Shown piece by piece: positions 42,980 to 55,036 of a stretch of 64,000 nucleotides of DNA. Made by a program: the position numbers and the translations under genes. The notes below the pieces were generated by a model, which ran no database searches, was not told the DNA's origin, and saw nothing but the letters and a program-made list of their open reading frames with translations. How positions within the stretch are numbered: position 1 is the first letter of the stretch; the number at the start of each line of letters is the position of its first letter. Location: assembly GCA_037952775.1 (NCBI GenBank), contig JBANAY010000003.1:25172001-25236000 (forward strand). The letters run 5' to 3'. The stretch is from Clonostachys chloroleuca (lineage: Eukaryota; Ascomycota; Sordariomycetes; Hypocreales; Bionectriaceae).

Positions 42980-45752
42980 AATGGAAGAGCTATGTCTATC
43001 GGTCAAGCAAATGAATGAATGGAAATAACGCTGCTGCTGGCAAGGTTCACCAATTGGCGAGAATAGACAATTCAAACAAAAACCAGGATCTCCTCGTCCC
43101 GCCCCATCGTCATTAAAGAAAGAGACCCTATTAACCGACCAAAAGGGGCCAGAGGAGGACCGGAAACGGTAACGGGAACATCTTAAAGAAAGCCATGTAA
43201 TAATATGCATCCATCGAGAAACGTTGGAGGAGCCCCGACAGAAGATCTACATCGTTCAGTGGCAAAGCAGAGGGATGGCCATGACGCGAGACACAATGCT
43301 GCAAGCAAACCGCATCGGCAACTTTGCAAGCATGCCCCCGGCTGGATCGACCCAGAAATATCCATTGACCATGCGCTACGTGTGCGATGCTGCATGTAGC
43401 AGAATTGGAAACTCGCTGCGTCCGGCGACTGAGTGTGGTGGACCCGACCCATCACCATCTTCATGCGGTTGGGATGTGAGCCAAAGCACATCCAGTCTCA
43501 ATACAACAGTCAATAGTCCAGCAGGGGTCAAGGAGAAGAGCAGCGCGAGGGGCAAAAAGCATCAGTGCCCAAGGGCCGAGCAACAACCGCTCTTGACCGA
43601 CAAGCAGGCAGACGGACGGACGACACGACACTTGGCAATATTCCAGCAAATGCATGATTTGGATCAGCCAGCCAAAAACCCTTGGGCATGATCAGGATCA
43701 GCGACGCATTCATCAATCTACGGCCCAAGCGGTCGGGTGTGGACAAGGCGATGTGTTCACCACCAGCGTTTCAGGGCCAAGTCGGCATACGCTGTCAATC
43801 ATCTCGAGCGTCTCAACCGAGCTCGCATAAACCACGCGGCCACCAAAGCCCACGGGGAGGGGAAGAGTGGATTCCGTGAGGGAAGCACCTTTATGCCATA
43901 CAGCCGTTGGCATTAATCAGAGCGGACTTGACGTGGTGGACCGAGAACTTCCATGTTTCCCATGCATCCCCAATCATCGCAACAACCTCGTGGGTGTGGA
44001 GGGCCTCAAACCAGCTCGATTCCAGGCCAGCCGATCCCTTGACGGAGGTCCCATTCGACGGCACCTCGCTGACAGACAACAGTAAGACAGCCAAGTATGA
44101 AAACAGAGCTCGAATACCATCCTATCGTGGGGCGAGACACGGCAGAAAGGGTGACGTGTATGCACGCGCACAACAAGACAGCGCACCGGTCTCAGCCGAA
44201 CCGTTCAATATTACACGCGCCCTCCAATGCTCAATGGCACTGAAAACACCCTCTTCGGGCGACGGTGGCTGGAATCGGTCGTGCTCATTGGGGTTCGTCT
44301 GGGCACGAGGCATAATGGACGACGGATATTGCATTTGGTTGCAGGTTGAGGAATGGATTGATGCCGCACCAATCGAACCCCTACACCACCGCAGGCCGCT
44401 GAAACGCCGGGGAACTGCGGGAGCCTGTAGGCGGCATGGCCACTGAGTGCTCTGTGGCTTCACGCACAGGCCGAAAAATCAATTGGCAGGGCGAGGCGGT
44501 GGCTGATGCTTCTTCACTTGATTCACTTTAATCTCAAGGCTCAGCTGCGATCAGCGCCTAATCCAGCTCACAACGACGGAAATGGTAGCTGAGAGAAGGG
44601 TGTGATACTGGAGACATTTCCCCCGAATTCCCATCAATGCGCGCCATCGTGACAATTAGAAACCATGCTTCATCACCAAGATCCCAAAGCCTTGCGTCCT
44701 AAGCCGTCAGAGCCGTCACATTTGCCTCGCTCATCCTCTCATAAGTCTTCTTCATACGCACCTACGAGTGAGGTTCTAATCGCCGGCCAACAATCCTGGC
44801 CGAGTGTTCATCACAGCTGCCTTGGCCCCTCACTTGTATCAGACACCAAATGATGGTCCCCCGCGAGAGAAGACAGAGGACACACCGGTGGACCTCACGC
44901 CTCTTTACCAACGCTCTCGTGCTAATCAAGGGAGCTAGAACGTGCCACCAGTCGTGTTGTTGGCGCCGCCCGAATCACGGATCGTGTGTAGACGAGCCAT
45001 GAGGCGGGACGAACGACTTATGACATCATCTCATTCTGGCCTCTTGTTACAATAAGCATCTTGAATGAAGGTGTCCGCCGTCCGATAAACTTCGGCCCCG
45101 TCGTGTCTCAGGTGGATAACCGAGACATGTTCTCAAATTCATCTCCTTTCCAAGAGCCGCCGCACATTCCATATCTTCTGCAAACCAAATTTCCTACGGG
45201 AGATATTTGTGACTGAAGAAGTGTGTAGCAGTAAGAATGTGTAGCAGTAAGAAGTGAGAGAGCTATGCAGGTTATGCAGCAGCTAAGAAAAGGGGGATAC
45301 TCAAACACCAAGAAATCCACAACTTTGTGCTAATCGCAGCATCGCAACACGGTCAGCGCATCAAAGTTCAGCCTTTTTACACGGCCACAAGGCTTTTGGC
45401 CGGCCGTAAATACATTCAGACGTTCATATGAGTTGAACATTAGCGTGCCGCTCACGAAGTGCGGCAAAGGCATGACCATAGTGTGACGTGCCCTAGTGAG
45501 CCGACAACAGCAGGATAAGATGCATAAAAAATTACTACAATTAACATTAACTTATATTTGTGAAATAATTTATCAAAATAAGAGAAGTTTCCCCTTCCTT
45601 ATCCATTACATTATGACCCGAAGGCTCGGCTCTCCCACGCAAAGATTACAGCAGCACAGCTGGCAGCTCACTTCCCCTTTTGTGCGTGGGCCAGACACTC
45701 ATCCCTTCTTCCAGCAAACTGCGCAGATGAGTCACATCGTTCCCGCCCCGAC
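42980..45752. other. 2.8-kb intergenic region without a supportable gene
   Basis: Several open frames of 110-180 residues exist on both strands between 43.2 and 44.5 kb, but they overlap, lack domains and have no consistent codon bias. I see no gene. The left end holds the receptor promoter. A short AT-rich patch lies at 45520-45600. Confidence 0.45.
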
Positions 45753-46456
45753 TTAGATAAGGGAAATGGCCAACTGAGTGGTCGCCGCCAGCTTGATGTA
45801 CTCGTTTTGTATGTCGTCCGCGCAGACGGGTAGCTGCTTAGCGAGGCCCTTGTTGTACTTGTCGATGCTTCCCTGGAACACCCTCAACTGGGCATGCAGG
45901 TGTCCTTGAAAGTTTGTGCCCGTAGTGAGTTTCGCATGGTCGAAGAAGGCCTTGACGATTTGGTACTCGAGTGTGAGGAGCTAGAGAGCCGGTTGGCTAC
46001 ATCAGTACACGCAACGCCAAGGGAGACCACACTCTTTGTTCACTTACCTGCTCGTAGGATGCGCATATCTTCTGTTGCTCCTCAGTGGAGTAGTCATATT
46101 GCGGGATGGTGTTGAAGACGACCGATCCAGCGGCGTTTTTCTCAGAGAGCTTGCCGAAGTACTCGACAATCGCCTACGCGGGAGCTGGTCAGTTCCATCA
46201 GGGTTCCAAGTACTCAGACTGAATCTATGCCTACCGGTCCAATCATTTGGATGTTCATCCCACTCCTAAGCTGCTGAACTTTAGCTAGCGCTTGGCCGGC
46301 AGCTGTTACCATTGAGTCGACTCGCTGCTCGATGTTGCCGGCCGAGTAGATGTCTGGGGGGCTTGGTAATGCTGAGACAGGATCAGCAGTGGCCTGGGCC
46401 ACAGGTGAAGCTGCGGTTAGCACGGCCGAGGCCAGTGTGAGGATCTGGAAGCGCAT
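45753..46456 (-). CDS. Small secreted helical protein
   Basis: Exons 46456-46235, 46173-46048 and 45980-45753 (introns 61 and 67 nt, all phase 0) give 191 residues. A signal peptide (MRFQILTLASAVLTAASPVA) is followed by a mature chain predicted mostly helical: NIEQRVDSMVTAAGQALAKV, then EYFGKLSEKNAAGSVVFNTI, QKICASYEQLLTLEYQIVKA, and IDKYNKGLAKQLPVCADDIQ. Only two Cys are seen in the mature part. The general plan (signal, amphipathic helices, no catalytic motif) resembles fungal surface-binding or cell-wall proteins such as HsbA, but I cannot show membership. Inference: extracellular, possibly surface-active. Confidence 0.75.
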
Positions 46457-49400
46457 CTCGGATGTTTGGGGATGTTCTTTCTGCTGTATTGAGAGAAGTG
46501 GCTGGCTGAAGAGCAGGAGGCTTTGGGGAACGGCTTGGGGAGATAGTGTGGCCTTAAGGTTGGCTAAGTACTCCTTTTCTTCTGACAATGACTGAGTCCG
46601 TTTTCATTCTCTATTCACGATTCCGGGAAAACATAACAAGCCACCCTAGGCCTCGGTCGAGTGCATTCCTAAAGGTAATTAGGATGAAGCTGTGTTTGGA
46701 TGGGTGCCGAAGCCTCGGGGGTCCCATGGCCCTGGGGATCTACCCAACCTGAACCCCAACTCCAACGAAAACGGCAGTGTTAGAATTTGCGCAAAGCTAC
46801 CAGGCGTTGGCTACATCAACGGATCAGCGGTTAAGCCAGGGGTCTGAAGGGTATGAGCACACATTTCTCCCTTGTCTCGACCTTTTAGGCGTGGGATCGT
46901 CGACTATCATCATTCCAATCTGCACAACTCAGTGTTTCTTATCAATAGAGTCACTCGCTTGGCAGGAGCACTCAAGAATGCAATCAATGCGATCTATCCC
47001 GAAGTAAGATTGGACTGCGATCTACCCGTGATCTCAGTCAGACCGATCACCACCTGACAGTGTTCTCGGCTTCGCGGCTGCTCCGACTGCTCGTTCCGTG
47101 GTGGGTTTGAATTGTGTGTATGTGAGCATTGTCTTGGCCGTTTTTGCCTCTGCGGCTTCGCCTGTGTACTCATGTAACGGCATCCTAACCATCCGTATAG
47201 CACGTTTTTGCCGGCCATTTCTCTTGTTCACCCCAGCAGTCAGGTAACCATCTCCTCGTATCAGTAGACGTGTTCGGCCATACCCGCGATTGTGGTGTCC
47301 TGGACTTGATTTGTACAGACCTCTAGCTTAGATGGCTTATGTCTTCGATCCCTAGGTTAGGCGTCATCCCTCCCCATCTGCGTTCCTATTGTGTTGGATA
47401 GAACCCGGCTTCTTCTTCATGACTATAGCCTCTCAATAAGCGTCAGGTATGCAATGTTTTAATGTGTCTATTGTCCAACAATTGAATGGATTGCAGAAGC
47501 CCCTTCTTGTATATTCCTCTTTGATTCAAGTCATCACTCTCAATGTTTCTATATTTACTGCTTGATAAGAATATTTGAGTTCTTTTGCATAAGACACGTT
47601 GAATAAAGATGGTCCTTGGGATCTAACGCCGAGTAGTTTTGGGGCAGCTAGCATCTATGGCGTTACGAATTGATCTTTATAAACTCCATCAACTAATGAA
47701 GATGTAAATTGAGGGTTCTTGAAAAGAATCTCCATTTTGCCGAGGTGTGACCCTAAGACCACATCCAGGCTACAGTTTCTTTACGAGGATGCCAGGCCAA
47801 AATGGCCTGTCTTACCCAAAGATAGGTGAGAGAGGATAACAATTAAATGAAGAACGATTTTACACCTTTTCTCCAGTCACCTGTAGGGCAAAATATAGCT
47901 TCCTCGAAAGTTGCATGAGGGCCACACAATTACGCAGCCACGCGGCTGTCACTGTAGCTCCTTCCGACGTGAACATGGTGCCACTCACGTCGGATATAAG
48001 TTCTAAGATCCTTGACTACCTAAGTCTACTGGCACACAGCTTGATTCATGAAACTTGATCATTCTTTTTTGGAAAAATATAATGCTGATGGAGTTAAGCA
48101 TTGTGCCATTTCCGGTGAGTCTTAAGCCACTGGTCTCCATGGCCACTCTCCCCCAATCTTCATTCTCAACGATGCAGCTAGATTCTCCCAATACAAATAA
48201 CCTGGTACAATATGTAGCTTCTCTGTGATATTTTCCAGGGTGCACATACTCAAGTCACTGGCAATCCGAAATATGCCCGTTCTATAGAGTTGCCCATGCA
48301 GCAAGTCTCGGTATCAACGTAATAGTCTATCTAAAAACCCTTTATTTTTCGTTACCTACAGATTACACACCCGAAATAAATGAGGAAAACACAAGTGTTC
48401 TCTATTTAACACCATGACAAGACGCCGCTTAGGCTTGAAACTCTTGATTTTTGTAGTGCAACCCCTCATCATTGTTTCACAGGGGAGAAGTCATTGATTC
48501 AGAAATTTCCAAGAATAACCTAAAGTTGATTATGAGTTATTCACCCAGGGCAGACAAGAAACAAGGAAGTCGCAGGGAAGGATCTCTCTCTTACTCTCTC
48601 GCTCTTTGGTGGGACATGCATACAGCTTGCTACCAAACCCCCTGTTACTGACTCTCTCAGGGCATTTGTTTATCATGAGATGCCAGTACATGTTATCAGT
48701 TGAACTTCACCTGTTCGTAAGAATATTGAGGTCTCTGATATGTGGTATACCCAAGCCTAGGTGGAACTAACTCCGAGATGAATGTAGTGTTCAACATCAC
48801 TAGATTGTCTCTCCTGTCCCCGATCTCGTGATGTCTTTACCTTCCCGATTAATGGTCGAAAACCTTCCTCGCAGAATGGTACAGTAGCCTATAAGAAAAG
48901 CACAATTTTTGTACGAATTGCTTCGGGGGACAATGATGTCCGATTTTACGGTCTCGCGACTTGCACAATCGGTGATAGGCATGGCTATCGTGCGTGAACC
49001 TATCTAGGTCTCCTAGTACATTCGAAAACTCTGGATCATCATTTAGAATATTATATTTGTAGTAACGAAGGCGATGTGAAGTTGAATATGCCAATTTGAA
49101 GGACAATATATCCCCTCAGTGAGGCTCTCTCAAGGTAGCTACCCTATATCAACACCGTACCCTGCCAGTGATACTCCAGGCACAATGTTTATTACCGTTT
49201 TATCAAGGGCAACTCTTACGCATAAAATAATCATTTTGCTAACCCTTAAAGAAGCAGTTGGACAGTCTATCAAACGCTCTAGGTCCGTCTTAAACCGGAC
49301 GGCTAGAGTAGCTCTGGCGCAGCATGATGTTTCGGCATCAAGTGCGAAACTCCACTCCAAACCAGACCTCAGTCACTATCAATACTGACAAAGCACAGAA

Positions 49401-52400
49401 ACAGCCCAATAAAATGACCAGGCCGCAAAATGACATATGAAAAACCTCTTGTGCCAACAATGCATGCATGGATCAGTGTCCCAGACGTGCATGTATCGGG
49501 TAGCTGGCACCACCAGAGGCCCTCACCGACCAAAATACGAAATCACCAACAGCCACAACACGTGCTTATCGCCGGCCACAAGTGCAGAGGACGGAAGCGA
49601 GGTCCCAACAAGCAATCACTCGCGTACGCGTATTTGGAGAATTACATGCACTGGTGCGCTGCAGCCAACCAACGGCAGACCGAGTGCTGGGGCCGCGTTT
49701 TCGGCAGAATCTGCGAGGCCACCGGCGACCCGATCATCGGAGATGGCCTCCACAAGAAGCAGGCAAGCAAAGTGTCAGAAGACTTTTTTCCCCCTTAGTG
49801 TCGCCTATCACCAGCGCTATGTTGGAGTCATGGGGGGGAGACTATGGCGAGCGAAGGGATTAGCGTTGTGGCTCGCCCAAGTGCGTTGCGCTACTGCAGC
49901 GTGTGTGCGTGGTTTGCTGTGAGGTGACGCTGGTAAATGTGTCTGAATGTGTGGTCTGCCCCGAATGATTGCCGTGCGATACAACCCTGCGGTGATACCT
50001 ACGTATGTTATCCTGACCTTCATCCTAATTTTGCCACTTATTTGGAGCTGCCTGGGGAGAGGGGCGCCATTCACATTAAAAACGTGGTGCCTGTCGAACA
50101 GGCGGTGAAGTAGGCGAAGGGCGAGTCTGCGACAGACCTGAAATGAACCAACATTAATGGATGGATGGCGCCCGCTTCCAGGCTGTGTGTCTGTCGTTAT
50201 GGTGGCGTGCGGACCATTATGGCCAGCGACGGTCGTACATACATACACGTACATTCATGCAGCGACGTGGACACGACGCGACACAGCATGAGTAATGTAA
50301 TGCAACCGCCTCAGCACATGGTTGGGCAAGTCACGGCGAGGGAAAGACAGGCTCCTCCGTCCCCAGTGCGCCATGTCACGACAAGCCGGTCTCTAAGCTT
50401 GTTTTAGCCGGGCGGCTGGTGTGCGGGCCACCATCCCCCTCCCGCATCAAATCACGGTTCTTGGTCAATGCCATGTGAATGCCGCCATCGTTGCATAAGA
50501 GGGGGCCCTTCTGCCTGTGAGCGAATCATCGCTGACCGGCTGGGGAGCCCTCCTGATGGTGCTATTTACGGTGGGGAGAGGAGAGGGAAGCAAGGTACCG
50601 GAACGGCAGAGTAGCCGACAACTGGCCGGGGGCAAGGCATGAGTCTGTGAATGAGTAGAGCAAGAGCAAGAAGGCAACAAAAGTATTACCCGACAGCTTC
50701 CTTTTACGAGGATAGCATAGGCCGGGGTGGACGTTTGCGTGACACAGAGGAAAATAGGACCTTGTACGGAGACTCACGCGCTCGCAGAATTTACCTTCTG
50801 ACCTTATCTTGCATATCCGTGTACAGATGCATTTTGGGCAGCGGAGGGTCCCTTGCTGTGCATGCACAATTTCTTTTTCCCCCTCCTAGAACTGGGAACC
50901 GAGGACGCAAAACCGTCATGCATAGGTAGCTGGTGGTATTATCCCACCCGGGATGGATTCGCTCCCAGTTTCGGCGATCTGGGACAACTTCGGCGCCTGG
51001 TGATGGTATTATTATTATTCCCGGACCCGGTTGCTGGATGAGGGCATTTCATTTGACCAACAGCGAGAACGACCACTTTTTGCGCGTCCAAGAGGCTAGA
51101 GCGCTGGTCCAGACTCTGCTAAGCCAATCGACGCCTCGCCGTCGCTTGCAACATTGAAGCCACCTCTTGCGCGCGCGTAAATATACGCGAAGCCCTATCT
51201 ACTGCCTAGCCGCTGACGAGGCCATACGCGGCACAGAAACAGAAGTGCTTGTGAATGTTGGTCGATTGGGTGATGATGCATCACAGGAAGGAGGGGCAAA
51301 GGTGGGTTTGGGGTGTCGAATGCAAAAACCTGTGCAATGAAGTGAAGTCTCGTGTGTCCCTCTCTTAATTCTCCTTTCTTGGGTCGCATGGGGGAAGGAT
51401 TGGCGCCCCTACACCTCGTGCGACTTGGGGTCGTGGTGTAGCTGCTGAATGTGTGTATTGAGATTTGGTTTTACGATGCTGGACCCTGGTGATTGGCCCC
51501 AGACTGGTGCTACGGGCAGGCAGCAGGCAAAGCACAGCACATGCCAGTGGTGGTGGGATTTGTGAATGTATCATGAATGGTGGGAGCGTGCAGGGGTGGG
51601 TGAGACAGAGGTCGAGCTGAGAGTGAGCTGGAGGTGGGCGAAAAGCATGTGAAAGTAGGCTGTAGCCAGTCATACCGCCGGCATATCATATGGGGATGGG
51701 GGAAGCGAAAGGGAGGGCTGCGATCAGATCAAGTGAGGATGAGATGGATGGATGGCATCACCAGCTGTGCCCCTGAACGGGGCTTGGATCTACGGCCCAG
51801 CTCATCAAGTCGATTTGGCATTATCACAAGCCAAATGTGCAGCATCTGCCGACAGCCGGGGCGAGGGGGAGAGAGGTTGGGCAGCAGGATCAGTCATGAT
51901 GCTGCTGGTCTCATCTTTGTCTTGGTCGTATATGACTGCGGCCGCCGTGTAGCGACGAAAGTGTAAATAGTTGACGGATGGATATTCAGAGGCAGCCTGC
52001 AGCGATATCGGATAGTGCCGAGGCGAGAGTCTGGTGACTTTTGTCCCAGGCACGAGACGGGCTGGCCGGTCATTCATCCTTCGCCACCAGGCTGCATGTG
52101 CATCCAACCCTCCGTGCATACATGGCTCCTGTGTCGCAGGCAAATGGCTCGTTGGAAGCTATACAGAGCTGGGCCGAGTTAGTCGCAATAGGTTTCCTTG
52201 TGCCGCACAAAGCTGATCTCCTGCAAGCACCTGCAAGGGTATCTCAGCAACGGCCCGAGGCTTATTTGTTCGTTCTTTGTGGTATGAATATTTATGCCTG
52301 CTGGGCCTCTCCCTTCATCCAGTGATGATGAGTGCGTTGGACAGGGCTGACGTGAAGGAGAGTCACCTCAAGCCTCTCTTGGAATAGCCAGAGCTATCTT

Positions 52401-54146
52401 TGTCTTGCCCTCAGCTGGAGTGGCTTGGTCACATCACATCCATCGCATCACATCGCACACAGCACATACCGATAGACGTTGCACTCGGGCTGTACATATT
52501 TCAATCATAAATCCCCTCGCCCCCGGCATTTGACGATTTAGACTTGATATCCGTTGTTGGACGTTGATTAATTCATTTATTCAACCCCAAGACAGCTGGC
52601 GTCAAGTAGCCGAACAAAGACCTACCTGATCTGACCGTCTGTTTGTTTTGTACTATTACCAATACAATCGTGTGCTCGTCTCCTTACCTGACTCTTTCCA
52701 GCCAACATCACATCCATCGCATTACGCCTCGCCGCTTGTGGCCCAAAGCACACCATCTGTGGACCGGAGCTTCTTGGCCCTTGGCTCCTGACTTTATCAA
52801 GTTTATCCACGCACGCTATTGCGGTTGACTCCATCGTGCGGTGGAGCTGGGCCAAACCCCTCCCCGCGATCCCCTTGAAGCGCTCCACGGCTTGACGCTA
52901 TTCCCAGCCTTTCTTCACGCCATTCCCACGCTTTGCTGGCACCGCGCCGCCGCTTGTGCATGTGCAGCCCTTTCTGGACGAGCACCGCACGATTGCCAGC
53001 ATCTGCAGGCCGTCGTTAATTCCCGCGGCTGGCCAGGATCCCGCCAAGCGAGCCAGTCCCCTAACCCACAATTGGCCTCACCGCTTCTCCCCTGATCCAT
53101 ACTCCCTCCCGCCTCGTGAGGGACATCTCAAACGTGCAACCCCATTCTTTTCGCTCGCCCCCCGGCCCTGGCCTGTCTGTCTGTCTTGCCGCCTGCTGCA
53201 AGGTTAGCTAGCCTGGGGCTTTTTGCAGTTTTCTCAGCTGCTGCATGCATTGGCTGCCTCTAACACGACGACGGACAGCCGCCTGCACCAGACGACGACG
53301 CAATTCCAGCCTGCAGCTCAAAACGACGAGGGTATCCTGCTTCAATCGTCCCTCCCGAGCCAGGCCCGGTCTCTTTTCCTCGTCTTCATCCTTGCCTCGC
53401 CACGGCACTTGATCACTAGACTCTAGGTGCTACTGCGAACCAAACCCACCTACTTACTGCCCCGGCGGCGGATCCTCGCCTCAAGTGCCCCTCACCCTCG
53501 TCCCTCGCCCGTTGTCGTCCTTCACCTGACTGGACGCTTCTTGTCTATATCGTGGTCTCCCGGGCTCCATCGGCTGTCCCCTGTTGCGCCGCTACTGGCT
53601 TTGCGGCCGGGAGTTTTCTAAAAGAGGGCCTGCACAGAGGGTCGCACTATCTTGTCTCGTCTTGCCAACCGGGTTGATTCATTTATTAGTCCTGGCCCAG
53701 GTCGTCAAGCATATGCAGACCGCAACTCTGCCTCTCCTTCTGCCCATCCATGTCTCATAATCTCGAGGTTCCATTCGACGCATCGCAATTTTGATAGTTG
53801 CCCAGAGGCGAAATTACGGGACTCCTGATAATCACCTACAACTTCGGTCTGGGTCTTTGATGTCGTCTCCCGCCTGTGGCTGGCTTTCACCGACTTTGGG
53901 CGCCATAACAAATCTCCCGATTCGACTCGACGACGATTGCATCACCCGTATTCATTAACCCGCCGCCTTTCATTCTCTCGCTCATTTCATCTCGCTACTT
54001 AGATAAAGACGCCCGTCCCGTCCGTTCTTTCTATCCTATCTTATCCGATCTCAGGTCAGGGACTTTGGTCTCTTTCCATGACACCCCACACTATATACTT
54101 GATATAATAATACTCCATCACCGTCCGCCTCATACATCAATGGACC
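46457..54146. other. 7.7-kb gene-poor stretch before the 54.1-kb gene
   Basis: No supportable protein gene. 47.3-49.1 kb is AT-rich and looks decayed. 49.4-53.9 kb is GC-moderate, with many short overlapping frames under about 160 residues and long pyrimidine-rich blocks (52.9-53.7 kb). The last part may be a long promoter and leader of the gene at 54147. A non-coding RNA cannot be excluded. Confidence 0.5.
47963..47994. repeat. Perfect inverted repeat (hairpin)
   Basis: Arms TCCGACGTGA and TCACGTCGGA are exact reverse complements of 10 bp around a 12-base loop. It stands alone in AT-rich DNA. Each arm contains GACGTGA/TCACGTC, so it may instead be a paired factor-binding site. Confidence 0.6.
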
Positions 54147-54169
54147 ATGGCTGCTGGCCTAGAACATAA
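54140..54169 (+). promoter_or_regulatory. Overlapping upstream ORF
   Basis: An ATG seven bases before the main start, in another frame, opens a nine-residue frame (MDHGCWPRT) that ends inside the main coding region. Leaky scanning would be needed to reach the main ATG, so this could damp translation. Confidence 0.5.
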
Positions 54170-55036
54170 GCCGAGCATGGCGGCGTCCATGGCCGCCTCG
54201 GTCGCCACGCAGGACACCACCTACCACAGCTTCTACGACGTCGAGATGTCCAACACCCCACCGCCGCAGAAGCAGAAGACGCCCGAGCCCATCGTGCACA
54301 ACGTCTCAACCCGCAGCAACACCACGGCCCGTCGCCACTCTCACGACCGTCCCACGACCGCCGGCCAGATCAAGCGGCAGGACTCGGGCTACGGCTCCAG
54401 CTCCGTCTCCTCGCCCCGGCCGTCCACCTCGTACTCGCGTCCTGCCGCCCCCAGGCGCTCGTCCACCACCAACGCGCACACCTCCTCCAAGACGAGCTCC
54501 GGCCTCAGCGTCCTGCGCAACCGCACCCGTCCCTCCACCCGCCGCTCCTCCAACAAGTCCTACCACCTGCACAACACCAACAACACCTCCTCGTCCCTGT
54601 ACCTCGTCCGCCCCGGCAACACCCAGCAGCAGAGCCCCAACCAGTCTCTGGCCGCCTCGCCCAACACCTTCTTCCACTTCCCGAGCCCCAACCCCATGGC
54701 GGCAGCGCTGGCGCCTCCTCCGCCCCGGGAACCGACGCCCGCGCCCTCCATCCCCCGCAGGCGCAGCACTACTGGACCAGCGACCGCACCCGCCGCCTCG
54801 AGTACGCCGCCATCGACGCCGCCAGCCGCGGCGTAAAGGGCTGGATTAAGCGCAACCTCGTCCCGGACTGCTTCGTCGCCGAGGACAGGCACGTCGCCTT
54901 CGACGACGACTCGGGCAGCGTCCGCCGCTACCGGCTCGAGCTCGAGGAGGAAGGCCCGGACGAGAAGGCCAAGCCGTGCCGCCGCAGCGCGTCGTGGCAC
55001 TTCTGGAGGAGCAAGGAGCATCAGCATCATTATTAA
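54147..55036 (+). CDS. Low-complexity protein with conserved-looking C-terminus (single-base frameshift)
   Basis: From ATG 54147 the protein is Ser/Thr/Pro/Arg-rich and likely disordered (SHDRPTTAGQIKRQDSGYGS; SKTSSGLSVLRNRTRPSTRR), consistent with heavy phosphorylation. As read, it stops at 54836. One frame over, from 54757, an excellent coding stretch continues to 55036: QAQHYWTSDRTRRLEYAAID, then SRGVKGWIKRNLVPDCFVAE, FDDDSGSVRRYRLELEEEG. The switch coincides with a run of five C (54752-54756); one more base gives a continuous 296-residue protein. The C-terminal block looks like the conserved signature of an uncharacterised fungal family. No catalytic motif. A very long 5' region and a uORF suggest regulation, possibly in signalling or development (inference). 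Confidence 0.75.

Noticed and set aside
43907..44446. 179-residue plus-strand frame
   Set aside because: Overlapped by equally long frames on the other strand, no domain, no clear codon bias.
48018..48126. Possible third, degenerate MITE (TGTGCCATTTCC near 48100)
   Set aside because: Only about ten bases match the ends of element B, and the opposite end is not a convincing inverted match.
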